From Trichodelitschia bisporula (lineage: Eukaryota; Ascomycota; Dothideomycetes; Phaeotrichales; Phaeotrichaceae), in contig ML996690.1 of assembly GCA_010356995.1 (NCBI GenBank), positions 433,322-497,321 on the forward strand: a stretch of DNA of 64,000 nucleotides, read 5' to 3'. The notes under the pieces were generated by a model. The model was not told the DNA's origin. It saw nothing but the letters and a program-made list of their open reading frames with translations, and did not search any database. A program made the translations under genes and the position numbers. Below are positions 1-11,170 of the stretch, one piece after another. Within the stretch, counting starts at the first letter, position 1. Every line of letters starts with the position of its first letter.

Positions 1-722
1 CACATGTACGGGTGCCTTCGGCGGGGGCACCGGACTCTGATACTGCGTCGGCGGACGGTAGGGTGCCTGCTGGGACTGCTGCTGCGGGGCAGGCGTGACG
101 GGTGGCGTCGGCGGCAGCTGCTGCTGCCCCTGCGGACCGTACTGCAAAAAGGGCCGGTCGGCAGTATTCTGCGCGGAAACCGGCGGCGGCGCAGGATCCT
201 TGACCATGAACAGCATAATCTCGAAGGTATGCGGTTCGATGGTCAGAGCCGCGCGGCCGACCTTGCTCATCGGCGGGGCCTTGTCCGGCTTCGCGGCCTT
301 GTCCGCGTCGGCCTGTTCCTTCTTCTTGCGGTACGTCGACTTGCTCCAGTATTTCTCGAAGATGCCTTCGTGTGTCCAGGCGTGACGCGAGCGGGAGAGG
401 GAGGCGGCGAGGACGCCACTAGCCAGGTAGGTTAGTGATGAAAGGGAGGAGGCTGTATGTGTCCGAACCTTTCCTTGATGCTCTGGTATTCTGCATCTGG
501 GAGATCAGCGGCTTGCGGCGCTTTTAGCGTCGGCAGCGGCTGGTTGTCGTGGATCCGCACTGGGAGGCTAATCGGCGGTGTGGGCTCGGGGACTGGTGTC
601 GGCGGGGCCGGAGAGGGGCTGGGTATTGCGACGGTGATGGCGCTGGAGCGGCGGCGCTTCGCTGTTGAGCTGATGCTGCTGCGTCCGCTGACACGTGCTG
701 ACGAGCGTCGTTTGGGAGACAT
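1..722 (-). CDS. SWC3: Swr1-complex subunit 3-like protein, 5' part (runs off left edge)
   Basis: Exon 1 is 722-469 and exon 2 begins at 418. The 50-nt intron 468-419 (donor GTTCGG, branch CTAAC, acceptor TAG) joins EYQSIKE to SGVLAASL in phase. The N-terminus is a basic Ser/Arg-rich tail, then a Pro-rich linker, the block PLPTLKAPQAADLPDAEYQS, and after the intron GIFEKYWSKSTYRKKK and a segment with TIEPHTFEIML. I recall this block order from fungal Swc3 proteins, subunits of the SWR1 remodeller that exchanges H2A for H2A.Z. A Gln/Pro-rich tail follows toward the window edge. The start is the only ATG in frame upstream of the conserved block. The family call is from memory of the block, so it is moderate. 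Confidence 0.6.
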
Positions 723-1324
723 TGTGTGGTGGAGTGGTGGAGAAGATTAGGATGCGGCGTAGGTGCGGAGGAGCAGCGAGAACCGAGAGGCTAGAGTTGA
801 GCGTTCGAGTTGGTTGGATGAAAGGGAGACGCTCATGACGAGCAGGAAGGAGTTTGAGCCCGCGACGTTGCTGAGATTCCCTAGTGGAGGTGGCTGCGAT
901 GGGATGGGATGGTTGGTGGTGGTGGTGGGACGAGATGAATCGGCGGAGGTTTTGCGGCGATCGATCTTCGATGACCGGCATGTGGGCTTGACCTGAGACG
1001 CGGGTAACGCGTCCGGCGTGGGCGCGCTGGGGCGGCTGGGCGCTCTGGTTTAGCGGGGGGGGGGTCGCTAAGTTACAGGGGGTCGAGGCCCCTAATTCCG
1101 CACCAGCAGGGGCAAGTCCAGCCTCATGACGACGTCTGCTAGCGCGAATATCATGCCACCAATTCCGGGTAATCCTGCTGCCTGTCCGTGGTGTTCCGTC
1201 GACATATCAACATCTAGAACATCAAAACCCATCAAACCCATCAAACCCATCAAAACATCATCCCTAGCATCTCAACGCATCAATGATCCCAAGACTTTAC
1301 CGATAACCCCATCCCGCCGCCATC
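723..1324. promoter_or_regulatory. Shared upstream region between divergent genes
   Basis: About 600 bp separate the start codons of the Swc3-like gene (minus) and the ABHD12-like gene (plus), so both promoters must lie here. Visible features are a G-run near 1055-1064 and four short direct repeats of CATCAAA(A/C)C near 1220-1260. I see no gene. Confidence 0.4.
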
Positions 1325-2698
1325 ATGCCGCCTCTCCATCCTCTCCTCAAGAAGGGCCTGTGGGCTATCCCCATCTTAAGCGCGAGCTATATCACCTTCC
1401 TACTCATCCTCACGATCCCCACCGTTCAAAGACTGTAATCTCCCCTCTCATCCTTCAATCACTCACTAACCCCCTTCCCAGCGCCCTCTACGCCCACCCC
1501 ATCCACACCGGGTACTGGGACGACATCAACGTGCCCGAATACTGGGGCTTCGCACCAGGCCAGGTAACCCCCTTCACCATCTCAACGCCGGATGGTGAAA
1601 CTCTCTACGGCTGGCACATCCTACCGCTAGACGTATACGCCGCGCACGCCGACGTCCTCGCAGCCAACCCACCCCGCACGCCAGAGCCCTTCAATTCCAC
1701 CTTCGCCGCGAAGCTTCTCTCCTCCGACCCATCCTCACGTGTGATAGTCAACTGTTCGTCCCCTCCCTCCCTCCCTTCCCCCTTTCCCCCCCCCGTATCC
1801 CTAATCCCCAACCCACAGTCCACGGCAACGCTGGCCACGTAGCCCAATCCCACCGCCCGCCAACCTACAAACTCCTCACCGCCCTCCCCCATACCCACCT
1901 CCTCTCCCTCTCCTACCGCGGCTTCGCCCACAGCACCGGCTTCCCCTCCGAAAAGGGACTAATAACCGACGCTACGACCCTCCTGTCCGCCACCCTCTCC
2001 CTCGTCCCCGCGAACCGCATCCTCCTGCTAGGCCAATCCCTCGGCACCGCCGTCGCCGCCGCGGCCGCACTGCACTTCGACGACCCCGCCGCAGCCGCCA
2101 AATACCTAGACTCCCCAGCACCCCCGCATCCTCCACCCCCGGTCCGCTTCGCCAGCGTAATCCTCGTGGCTTCGTTCCCCTCTCTCCCCACCCTTCTCCT
2201 TACCTACCGCGCCGGCGGCCTTGTGCCCTTCCTCGCGCCGCTCGCGCGCTGGCCAGGCCTACAGGCCCTAGCGGCGAAAGGCATACATGAAGTGTGGCCG
2301 ACAGGCTTACGGGTCGCAGCGCTAGTAGCAGGTATGGCAGCGCGGGGTGAGGGCGGGACACCAGTGCGCGTGCTGCATGCGCGGGACGATGCGGATATAG
2401 GGTGTGGGCGGAGTGGGGAGGTGCTTGATGCTGTGGTTGAGGGGGCGCGGGAGCAGGGCTTGGTGGTGGTGGATGAGAGGGGGGAGGAGGGCGGGGAAGT
2501 TTTCGTGGGTGGGGTGAGGGTGAAGCTTGATATTGTGAAGTTTGGGGGTGAGTACGCTTGTGCGGGGTGTGGGATGTGGCTAATGAGACAGGGCATAATC
2601 GGATTATGGCTGATGCGCCGGTTGTGTTGGCGGTGATGAAGGCTTTTGGCATGACGGATGCGGTGGGAAGGGATGGGGAGAAGAACAGTGCGAGTTAG
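1325..2698 (+). CDS. ABHD12-like alpha/beta hydrolase, membrane-anchored
   Basis: Exons 1325-1434, 1482-1753, 1819-2547 and 2592-2698 give 405 residues, and all three junctions keep phase. The first exon carries a basic start followed by one hydrophobic helix of about 22 residues. Exon 2 has the YAHPIHTGYWDDINVPEYWG block. After the second intron the oxyanion motif FHGNAGH appears, then the nucleophile motif GQSLGTA. The candidate acid lies in HARDDADI and the candidate histidine in GGHNRIM, the latter rebuilt only when the last intron is removed. This is the layout of ABHD12/ABHD13-type serine hydrolases, which act on lysophospholipids or monoacylglycerols at ER membranes. The true substrate is not readable from sequence. 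Third-codon positions shift from C to G along the gene. Confidence 0.82.
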
Positions 2699-2810
2699 AC
2701 GCCCACGGGCCATAAATGTAAGAGAACCCCATCTACGCTGCCCACAGGCAACCGATGTAAGAGAGCATCACCACACACGCAATATCTACCCCAAAGCCCC
2801 GCCCCTGTTT

Positions 2811-4196
2811 CTATTTCACCTCCTCCCTTCCCTCTTTATCCCAGCGCTCAAGCAGCTGTTCCATATGCACCCTCCTATAAAACGAAAAGTGTCCCCACTC
2901 GCAATACCACTGCGCAATCACGTCCTGGTCCACCAAGAAAAGCTGAGACATATCGTAGTCATTAGTTTCCGTGACCACGTGCTGCACCGTACTCCGAACT
3001 ACGCGCGCTCCATTGAACGGCGGCTCCCACGCCCGCCGCGCCGTACCACCCGACCCAATATCTGGCGCTATGAACGCTATCCCGCCGGCCGGCACATTCT
3101 CGTCGCCCGTCAACTTGACCCCCACCAGTGGACCTTCGCACACCGGCTCCCCCTCCTTCAGATTATCCCCCTCGCTCCAACCACTCTCATCATACGCATC
3201 CTCGTACTCGTCGTACAGCAACAATTCCGAGATATCGCGCTCATCACTTGTCGCCTTGAGTGCGTCAGGTGGTATCATCATCTCCCATGGAGCTTCCGGC
3301 TGCAGGAAAGCCACGAACTCCGGCCCATGACCCTGGTAATCACCGGCCCAGAGTCCGCGCCAAGGGTGACGCTCCGTCGGGCGCAGTGCGTCTTCGTCCA
3401 GCGCCGCCCACGTGATGAATTTGAAAGCTTCCTCAAAACCTGGAATCGGAGGTTCCGTCTCTTTGATGCGGAACGTGCGAGTGCTTACTTGTCTCGCGTT
3501 GCGGGGGGTGTGGCCTGGCGATACGTAGCTGCTATCGCAAAGGATGCGGGTCCGTTCGGCGGTGGGCATACTGTATGGCGGCCAGAGGATGTCCCGCGGA
3601 ATGATGAGCATCGTAAACGGGGAAGGGGTGAGGCGGTTGGGTGGGAGGGGGCGCGTGAACATGAAGCGTCTAGTAGGGCCGTCGGGGATGAAGGGGCTGA
3701 ACGGGCCGAGGGGTTGGGGTGCGAGGCTCAAGATGGGCATATGGTCGGCGCGCTCCACGCTGGGGGAGAAGCTGTATATTGAGGCACCTTGCTCGACGGG
3801 CCAGTGAAGTGGCTGGGGGGGGCTGGCAATTCTGACGAAGACGGGGTATAGGGTGATGGTATTAGAGGCGGGATTATACGCGCTCACGGCCAGGCAGCCC
3901 CGGTCCCACTCGTCGCTGTACCAGAATCGGTATTTCAGGAGGAACCAGTGTGGGTAGTGGGAAAGATAGAGCGTGCGGAAATTGGGTTTTGGGTCTGGGA
4001 TACTGTCGATATAGCCAGCTGGCAGGACGGCTTCGACCAAGGCTTTCCAAAGGAGGTCGTCGTGGGCGCGGGCGTGAAGGGCGCGGCAGGTTTGCGCGAG
4101 CTGCCCGAGGGAGGCGGCTGGTAGGTTGCGGAGGATTTGGTGAAGGAGCTCTCCAGGGAGCTTGAGCAGTGGGGAGGTGGTGTGGGTGGTGGCCAT
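2811..4196 (-). CDS. F-box protein
   Basis: A single exon encodes 461 residues. An F-box lies at about residues 10-50 (LLKLPGELLHQILRNLP, then LAQTCRALHARA), which would bind Skp1 in an SCF ubiquitin ligase. The rest is a long C-terminal region with RGLWAGDYQGHGPEFVAF and GVKLTGDENVPAGG followed by AFIAPDIG, blocks I associate with a large family of fungal F-box proteins whose C-terminal fold is substrate-facing and undefined. It converges with the hydrolase gene, with only 112 bp between stop codons. A decayed fragment of a paralogue lies near 60.5 kb. The target protein is unknown. Confidence 0.8.
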   Translation of the reverse strand: MATTHTTSPLLKLPGELLHQILRNLPAASLGQLAQTCRALHARAHDDLLWKALVEAVLPAGYIDSIPDPKPNFRTLYLSHYPHWFLLKYRFWYSDEWDRGCLAVSAYNPASNTITLYPVFVRIASPPQPLHWPVEQGASIYSFSPSVERADHMPILSLAPQPLGPFSPFIPDGPTRRFMFTRPLPPNRLTPSPFTMLIIPRDILWPPYSMPTAERTRILCDSSYVSPGHTPRNARQVSTRTFRIKETEPPIPGFEEAFKFITWAALDEDALRPTERHPWRGLWAGDYQGHGPEFVAFLQPEAPWEMMIPPDALKATSDERDISELLLYDEYEDAYDESGWSEGDNLKEGEPVCEGPLVGVKLTGDENVPAGGIAFIAPDIGSGGTARRAWEPPFNGARVVRSTVQHVVTETNDYDMSQLFLVDQDVIAQWYCEWGHFSFYRRVHMEQLLERWDKEGREEVK

Positions 4197-7100
4197 GCTA
4201 GCGGTCTGGTGGGGTTGACATCAAAGCGCCGCTTGACGTCATGGATGCTGCTGCCTCAGGTCCGATAAAGATTCGAAGTGACTGTGAGTGTGTTTTGCGT
4301 GCGGTTTGGCGCCTCGGTGCTATTGTAATGGGGACGATGGAGCGTAGGGAGGCAGAGGCAGAGATGGAAATGGAGAGGGGCAGTGGAGGGGTACGAGGGG
4401 AAAGATAACCTGGCGTGCCTGGAAGCCAAGGCGGATATGGGTACTCTTACGACTCTGTAACTGCCATCCCCTTGGTTAGATTACTATGCCCCATGTAACG
4501 GCTATTGCCCCCGTAACTATTACATCATTCTCAAGACGCGTTTGTTGTTCCTCCCCACCTCTACTACCCCCACCACCGTCACCGCTTCTCACCCGTTCGA
4601 CGTGATTTACGACATGCCAGAGAAGATAGAGAAGCCCTCATCGCCAAAGTACTAGAGAAAAATCGAAGCCGGCGTCGCGATCAGGCCCATCGCATTAGAA
4701 CTAGAATAAGGCCTGCCTCGGACTACACTCAGCAATCGATTCCGTGGCACTCACTCTCCTAGAACCGCCCACATAACGCAGCAACTCCTGAGTCCAGACC
4801 AAGAAGTCTTTCTTACGGCTTGGTTTCGTCGCGAGGAGAAGTCTGGGAGCGCTCCTAGCGGCGAGGAAGTGCGGAGACAGGCCCACCGAATACTTCTTGA
4901 AAGCGGAAATGATGTGATGCCTAGCAAAAGGCGGATATACCGCTTCCTCCGACGCAATGCTACACTTAAGCCGAGGCTACTAGCGGATCACTTGAAGTCG
5001 GCCCAAGCTCGCGAACTTAGCCGTGCGGCGGCTGCCGACGCCGAGCGCCTTCGTATGGGCGAGAAGTTTGTCAAAGAGGCCTTGAAGCTCGCGTCTGCGA
5101 GACGGATTGAGGAATGCCAACCAGGATTCCGCCACGCTGGGAGCTCTTCAGGAGGTCGAGTGGGAGTCAGGGAAGCCACCCAAACAGAGCAAGACAGCAA
5201 TCTCGACGTTGAGTTCGAGGTCGTTGGTGGAAGGAGACTGCGGCCTCGTAAGCCGAGCCAGAGGTAGAGGCGTGAGGGCAAGTAATGCTATCTTCGGCCT
5301 TGAGACCATCCAGCAGCGTGTATATCACTGGTAGACTGATTTTTTCTTCATACAAATGGCTTGTGGGAGGTGTAACCGATATGTGGAGTATGTGAGGTGG
5401 TTTTTTGGTGTCATAAGGACTCGTACACTGACATGAGTTTGGTTTGCAACAAATTTCAGTTGGGGAGTCCAAGTCTACGCGCGGGAGCTGCTAACAACCC
5501 TCATCCTGCCCTGTCTCCGAGTAAAATGCCAGACCAGCACTCCATTGACATGGTATTCTTCTTACAGTCGGCAACGAGCAGGACGTAGATGAGGAAAGTG
5601 TCCAGATGACAGCCCCCGAACACTCCGGTATGAGATATCAGAGCCCTGAGTGAGGAGTCTGAGCCTTTCGGATCAGTTGTGGTCTCTGCTGTCTTCAAGT
5701 CTCCGGGACCGACGAGTCTCACTGTATTCGTTACATGAGTTGGCGCTGCAGCAGAGTAACGTTAGCCGAGAGAGCAGAAGAGACCGATAAGGATTGGCGA
5801 ATAGACCACATAGGTTCTAGCAGAACGTTTTCGAGTTCATCTCAGGTCTCCCTGGGGTTAGACCAGCTGAAAATGAAGCAATCGATTGCGACCACTCTCC
5901 GTATCATCGTCTCAATCAACTTATTATGATACCCTTGAGTAACGGACATAGATGACGAGTGGTGTAAGGTGCAGTATGGGGAAGTAGGCGAGCGGAGGGC
6001 CACGTCGATTGGCGCCCGTCGGGCTACTTTTCATCCACTGCATCAAGTGTTTGACATCGGAAAGTTGCCTCCAAGCGGATGAGGCGACTCGCAGGCACGA
6101 GTGGAAATTGGTAAGTTGTACCGTGGAAACGATGGGCAAGAGTGCGGTAAAGCGCAAGGATGATGACGTAGGGGAACGACAACGCGCTTAGGTCGCGACG
6201 GCCTCCAACGAGCTTGATGAGCTCCACGTGATCGCGTGAGTTTCGCGTTCCACTATCACTAGTTTAGGTCTAGCGGACAGATTGAGAGCCTCAGCGCCTG
6301 AAGACGCCTGTGTGCGTGGGCTTCGGCAGCTATTCCAAGAGCGGTTAGAAAGAAGGATGGGGCGGGGCAGGATAGGCGGGGGGCGGCGGTGAGTGGCGCA
6401 TACACGCGTCAAAGGGGTGAAGAGAAGAGGGGAAAGAGAAGAGCCGATTTTCAGGACACAGATACTTCAGCTTCTCCAACTGCAAGTGAATTGTGCATGA
6501 AACATGTGGGAAGGAGTCTGCATTGTCGCGGGTGTCTACATCCGTACCGCGCCTCACAGGAATTTCAAGAGAGAGGCGACAGCTCCAACAGTGGACCACG
6601 TAGCAGCCAGCCCGCTCCGCGACCTGCAGCAGCTCGGACAGCAGCTAAAAAGCATTGCATTTTCCGCCCACTGCAATTAGGCGTCGTGCATTTACTTCTG
6701 AAAGTGAAGAGATTGTTCCGTCACTGTTATGATGATCCCTTCATTTACTTCGCACTGCCCGTCATGATATTCTGATTTCACGAGCCAGGAAGAGGCAGAG
6801 AGAAGACGGCAGAAACGTCACAAACTGCACAATTAACCGCTCTCCCCCAGGTCCGCATCCCCGACGCGTCAACGTCATTCGGCCTTGGCAAGTCGCAGCA
6901 AGCAAACGTCGTCCGCCAGTGGCTGGTGCGTCGTCTGTGCATTGGGAAACAGTCTTGTCGCCTTTTTTTGCTGGCCACCTCATTCCTCCTTCAACACAAC
7001 TCACACCTCCAACTCTCCTGCCCCACCTGCAAAAACACTTCACCTACTCAGCTACATACTTCACTTTGGTGATTGACTTTTAAGTCCTTTTTGTCATCAC

Positions 7101-7241
7101 CGCGAGCGAGGCTTTCTGCACCGCAAAATTTGGACATTGCCTTTACCTCTCCAAGCACGTTTACCTCTCCACTCGCAAAGCTTCCCATACTCTGCGAACC
7201 GCTTCATCTTCACACCATATCTTTCTCAGGCCTTGACCAAC
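4197..7241. other. Gene-poor stretch containing one transposon relic
   Basis: Three kilobases upstream of both the F-box gene (minus) and the coiled-coil gene (plus). Apart from the pogo-like relic at 4614-5267 I find only short unrelated reading frames. The last 250 bp before 7242 are pyrimidine-rich and probably the coiled-coil gene's promoter and 5' leader. Confidence 0.5.
4614..5267 (+). mobile_element. Relic of a pogo/Fot1-type DNA transposon (DNA-binding part)
   Basis: Read from an ATG at 4614, one frame shows the layout of a pogo-family transposase N-terminus. A psq-like helix-turn-helix comes first (IRPIALELE, then GLPRTTLSNRFRG). A CENPB-type domain follows (LLSPDQEVFLTAWFRREEKS, GNDVMPSKRRIYRFLRR, LKPRLLADHLKSAQAREL). 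Two in-frame stops interrupt the first part, at about 4653 (TAG) and 4707 (TAA). Each is explained by a single C-to-T change of a Gln codon in CpA context, the signature of repeat-induced point mutation. No DDE catalytic domain is visible downstream, so the element is truncated. The frame then stays open to 5267 without recognisable similarity. Confidence 0.65.
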
Positions 7242-10200
7242 ATGTTTGGTGAAGCGTCTTCGCGGTCGCGCCGCAAGCGCAGCATCTCGAGCATCGACTC
7301 CCAGACGAGACCCGCTTCGCCATCCAAGAATAAGCGCGTCAAGCGTCATCGCCGCAACGACTCCGACCAGTTGACCGAAGAACTCGACGAGCACCTCTCG
7401 CAGTCCGTCGAGCCCGAGCCTCAACCAAAGAATGGCAACGTCCCGGAGACGCAGACGGGCAATAACCCTCCGCAGACGCAGAGCAGCCTCGGAGTACCTC
7501 CCCGTCGTCGCGTGCGCTTCTCCGATCCTGGTCCCAATCTCCTGGAGAACGTCACCGTCAATGTTACTACCACAACCACTACCTCAACCCAGGAATCCGA
7601 GTCTTACACTCCTGTCGGCTCTCCTGCTGGCAATGTTGTCTACCCGGCTCTTCCCAGCCTCAATGACCGCACACAAGCCCTCAAGGTCCGCAAGACTCGT
7701 CACTCGCTGCCTGCTACATTCAACGGCCAGTCCGACCGGCTGGTGGAGAACGTCCAGTTCACTCCACTCCGACAAGTTTTAGACACTCGTCTGACTCGGC
7801 GCCTCAAGCGCAGTCATTTGAGCGAGGAGGTCAATATCATCGAACATCACAAGCGTCAGGATGCGCGTCGGGATCATGAACTTGAGCAACTTCACGATCA
7901 GATTGCCGAGAAGAATCGTACTCTCGACCAACTCATCTTTGAGCTCGAGTCTCGTCGCCAGATGGGAATTGAGCTCGGGGCGGACGAGTCTCAGAAGGAT
8001 GAGAAGCTCAAGACTCTCGAAGCTGAGCTTGCCAACCTCAAGTCGGAGCTCGACACTCTCAGGGATCAGCGCACGCTGGCCCGCATTCGTGAGAGCCCGG
8101 AGTTCATGGACGTGGATACCCAGGCTCAGGACATGGACGATGATGATGATGATGAGCTTGTCTTTGTTGAACCCGAGGACATCAATGTGTCGCAGGAGGA
8201 CATGACTCCCAGCACCAGCTTCAACGGCATTGTCCGCTCTGCCCCGCTTTCTGCCTCGCAGATGTCGATCCCTGACCCTACCCACGAGGAAGAAATCAAG
8301 CGCTTCGAAGATGCCCTCACGGCACTCAACCGCGAGCTGTCTGATGCTCACTCAGCTATCCGTATCACGAACATTGAGCTGCAGAGCTTGGGCTTTGCCG
8401 GACCTGAGGCCTCGGCTAACGACGTTCTCGTGGCCATCCGCAACGCCTTCCGCCAGGCGCGTCTCGAAGCCGAAGAACTCATCCCGGAGCAGTCCCCTAA
8501 TCTGGTGGAGAATGGGGATTTCCTCAGGCTTCTCACTGATAACGTCCGTGGCCTGCTGCACCAGATTCGGGAGCAGCTCGACACCATCGACAAGCACGAG
8601 CAGATGGAAGCGCTCCTTCGTGGCCAGTACAATGGCATTCTCGATAAGCTCGCCGACGTCGACAAGCGGAACCAGAACCTGGAGAAGCGCTACCTCAAGC
8701 TGGACCGCGAGCACGACGAGAAGGTCCGCGAGTTTGTTGAGCTGGAGCAACAGTACGTCTCATTGTCGAAGACTGTGGAGGAGAAGGAGAATGAACTTGA
8801 GAGCCATTCGTCCCACATTCAGGAGCTCCGCGGGTTGGTTCAGGGGCGCGACGCCACCATCTCCGAACTGCAAAAGGAAAGCGAGGAGTTGAACTCTAAC
8901 TTGATGCTCACTGTCCGCAAGAATGAAGGTCAGGCTCAGGAAATCCAGCGTCTCGAGCAAAAGATTGCAGAGTTGGAGGAAACCATCGTGGTGCGGACCG
9001 CAGAACTTGAAAATGAGCTTAGATGCCGCCAGCTCGCCGAGTCTGAACTCGATGAGCAGCAAAGCGAGATTTCGACCTTACAGGTCAAGCTTGAGCTGGC
9101 CCAGACGGAACTGGAGACTACCCGGAACGAGCTGGCCGAAACAAAAATCTCCCTTGCGGACGAGAGGGAAGAGCACTTGGCTGCCGAGGCTGACATTGTG
9201 GAGAAGATGAACGCTATCGAAGCTCATCAGGCCGAGATCTCCAAGCTTCAGTCTGAGAACACGGTGCTCCGTGAGGAGATTGAGGAAGTGCGCTCTCTCG
9301 CCGCTGCAGAGCGTCGCCAGCGCGAGACCGCGGAAACTGAGATTGAGGAGCGCAACATCCAGGTTGCCGAACTGAATCACAAGCTGCACGACGAGGGCCT
9401 GCGCTCGAACGAGCTTCGCATGAAGCTTTTCGAAGTGCAGAACGAACGCAAGACTCTCACCGACCTCCAAACTGCCACCGCCGAGCGCGTTAACCAGTTG
9501 GAGAACGACCTCACCGCCGAGATTGCTCACCGTGAAGAGGCGGAGAACTTGATCACCCTGCGGGATGAGTCCATTGCCGAACTCGAGGATAAGTACAGTA
9601 AGCTCGACACTGCGATGGTGGAGCTCCTTTCCGCCAAGGACGCCCTGCTCGCCGACCACGAGAACCGCACCGCCGAATTGGAAGAAGCCATGGCCGCGGC
9701 CGAGGAGCAGTACAAGTCCGAGCTGGGCGCACGCGACTCCGTGATTGAGAGTCTCGAGGCCGATATCACTGACCTGAGCGAGCTGGCAGAGCTCCGCAAG
9801 CGCCAGATGGAAGAACTGGAGGCCCAACACGCACAGCTTATCCAGGCCAAGGACAACGAGATGTCAGAGCGCAACATGCGCATCGCGAGCCTGGCCTCCG
9901 AGCTCGCAGAGGCAAAGGCCGAAATCACCCGCCAGGCCGCCGAGTCCGCGACCTTGGAGCAGCGGCTGCAGGCGCGCACGACTGAGCTGCACGAGCTTCA
10001 GAATGAGACAAACGAAACCATTGCGTCGCTGCACCGCGAGCTCTCTGCGCGTACTCATCGCATCCAGGAACTCGAAGCAACGGCCGCGCATACGGCACAC
10101 GAAACGGACGTCATGATCCAGGGCAAGAACCTGCGCATCCAGGGGCTCGAACTTGTCGTCGCGGCGCGCGAGTCCGATGTCCGCTCGCTCGAGGGCCAGG

Positions 10201-10622
10201 TCGAGGCACTGCGTAAGGCGTTGCGCGAGAATGTCGATGCGGGTGCCGCCGCTGCGCGCGCCATGGCTGAGATTGCGCAGGCAGCCGCTAACCGGGCCCT
10301 GGAGGTGGGGAGCCAGTTTGCGGAGGGCGAGCGCGATGCACTCCGCGTGGCGGAGGAGGGTGTTGAGAATGCGCGGCGCGAGCGGGAGGAGCGGCGTGCG
10401 GCGACTGAGGTGCGGATTGCGACGCCCGTCAGGGCGACTGTGCTGCGCAATGGGGACGCCAGCGCTGGGGCGACGCAGAATGGCGGTAGTCCGAGCGTTG
10501 TCAGCTGGATTCGCGGGTTCAAACGGCGGTCGCGGAGGACGTATGACTCTGGGATTGGGGTCGGGAGTGAGGAGGAGAGGGAGTCGGAGATGACTGAGGT
10601 TGAGGCCGTGGCGTCGCAGTAG
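7242..10622 (+). CDS. Large coiled-coil protein, 1126 residues
   Basis: A single exon. The ATG at 7242 is preferred because the frame upstream offers only a TTG. Residues 1 to about 170 are basic and disordered, with two likely nuclear localisation clusters (RSRRKRS, KNKRVKRHRR) and an RVRF motif at residues 90-93 that fits the PP1-docking consensus. An acidic run of seven Asp/Glu lies near residue 297. From about residue 230 to 1060 the protein is almost continuous heptad-repeat coiled coil rich in Glu, Leu, Ala and Arg. The tail has GGSPSVVSWIRGFKRRSRR. The layout resembles structural scaffolds such as spindle-pole, nuclear-envelope or Golgi coiled-coil proteins, but coiled coils all look alike and I assign no function. 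Confidence 0.85.
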   Translation: MFGEASSRSRRKRSISSIDSQTRPASPSKNKRVKRHRRNDSDQLTEELDEHLSQSVEPEPQPKNGNVPETQTGNNPPQTQSSLGVPPRRRVRFSDPGPNLLENVTVNVTTTTTTSTQESESYTPVGSPAGNVVYPALPSLNDRTQALKVRKTRHSLPATFNGQSDRLVENVQFTPLRQVLDTRLTRRLKRSHLSEEVNIIEHHKRQDARRDHELEQLHDQIAEKNRTLDQLIFELESRRQMGIELGADESQKDEKLKTLEAELANLKSELDTLRDQRTLARIRESPEFMDVDTQAQDMDDDDDDELVFVEPEDINVSQEDMTPSTSFNGIVRSAPLSASQMSIPDPTHEEEIKRFEDALTALNRELSDAHSAIRITNIELQSLGFAGPEASANDVLVAIRNAFRQARLEAEELIPEQSPNLVENGDFLRLLTDNVRGLLHQIREQLDTIDKHEQMEALLRGQYNGILDKLADVDKRNQNLEKRYLKLDREHDEKVREFVELEQQYVSLSKTVEEKENELESHSSHIQELRGLVQGRDATISELQKESEELNSNLMLTVRKNEGQAQEIQRLEQKIAELEETIVVRTAELENELRCRQLAESELDEQQSEISTLQVKLELAQTELETTRNELAETKISLADEREEHLAAEADIVEKMNAIEAHQAEISKLQSENTVLREEIEEVRSLAAAERRQRETAETEIEERNIQVAELNHKLHDEGLRSNELRMKLFEVQNERKTLTDLQTATAERVNQLENDLTAEIAHREEAENLITLRDESIAELEDKYSKLDTAMVELLSAKDALLADHENRTAELEEAMAAAEEQYKSELGARDSVIESLEADITDLSELAELRKRQMEELEAQHAQLIQAKDNEMSERNMRIASLASELAEAKAEITRQAAESATLEQRLQARTTELHELQNETNETIASLHRELSARTHRIQELEATAAHTAHETDVMIQGKNLRIQGLELVVAARESDVRSLEGQVEALRKALRENVDAGAAAARAMAEIAQAAANRALEVGSQFAEGERDALRVAEEGVENARREREERRAATEVRIATPVRATVLRNGDASAGATQNGGSPSVVSWIRGFKRRSRRTYDSGIGVGSEEERESEMTEVEAVASQ

Positions 10623-11052
10623 TTGGATTCATGGATCGAAGGTGTTGTTGGGGACTGGGGTTACAATGCTTTGTCGTTGGACGCCTGGGTCTGCAATGGG
10701 GTTCCTTTAGGTGTCTGGATCTGTTTACGCTACTGTGATGCTGGGTTGAGGTTGGAGATGCGGGTTTAGCGTGCGCGGATACCCGCGGTTCTTCTACGGT
10801 TCCGTGATTGAGGTGTGGGTTTCTTATCATGTTTCATACTGTATCATGGTGGGCAAAAGGTATTTATTCCACTGGGACATAGCTATGGCGTCATGAATGC
10901 GAGGCGTGGGTTATCTACATAGCGAAGATAGACAAAATGATGTACTTCCGCCCCACAGCAAGTTCTATTGAGATGCATTGGACGTAGGTGACATAAAAGA
11001 ACATCTCCTTGCACATCATCGACTCTTGTTGCTTTGGCGGAATCATCTCAGC

Positions 11053-11170
11053 ACATACGGCCACAGGTCGAAGAGAACACCAGTCCCCGTCTGCTCACTG
11101 AAGTTAAGCTTCGAACCGGTTGACTAGTAGTTGCGTGGGTGACCAGCAGCGAATCCCAACTGCTGTATGT
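11053..11170 (+). rRNA. 5S ribosomal RNA
   Basis: A 118-nt sequence begins ACATACGGCC and ends GCTGTATGT, so the two ends pair to form helix I (ACAUAC with GUAUGU). The internal TFIIIA/Pol III control region is intact, with AAGTTAAGC in the middle and TGGGTGACCAGCAGCGAATC in the 3' part, both typical of fungal 5S. A T-run follows immediately. It stands alone, as dispersed 5S genes do in many filamentous ascomycetes. Confidence 0.95.

Noticed and set aside
2658-3782. Plus-strand open frame (374 codons) over the F-box gene
   Set aside because: Antisense to an F-box protein with clear motifs. Its Arg/His/Pro-rich composition is typical of a shadow frame.
7137-7241. Upstream extension of the coiled-coil gene
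   Set aside because: The frame is open but begins with TTG. The first ATG is 7242. The same reasoning removed non-ATG extensions of the GT4 gene (35061-35207), COX10 (46624-46755) and the disordered-protein gene (31510-31593).
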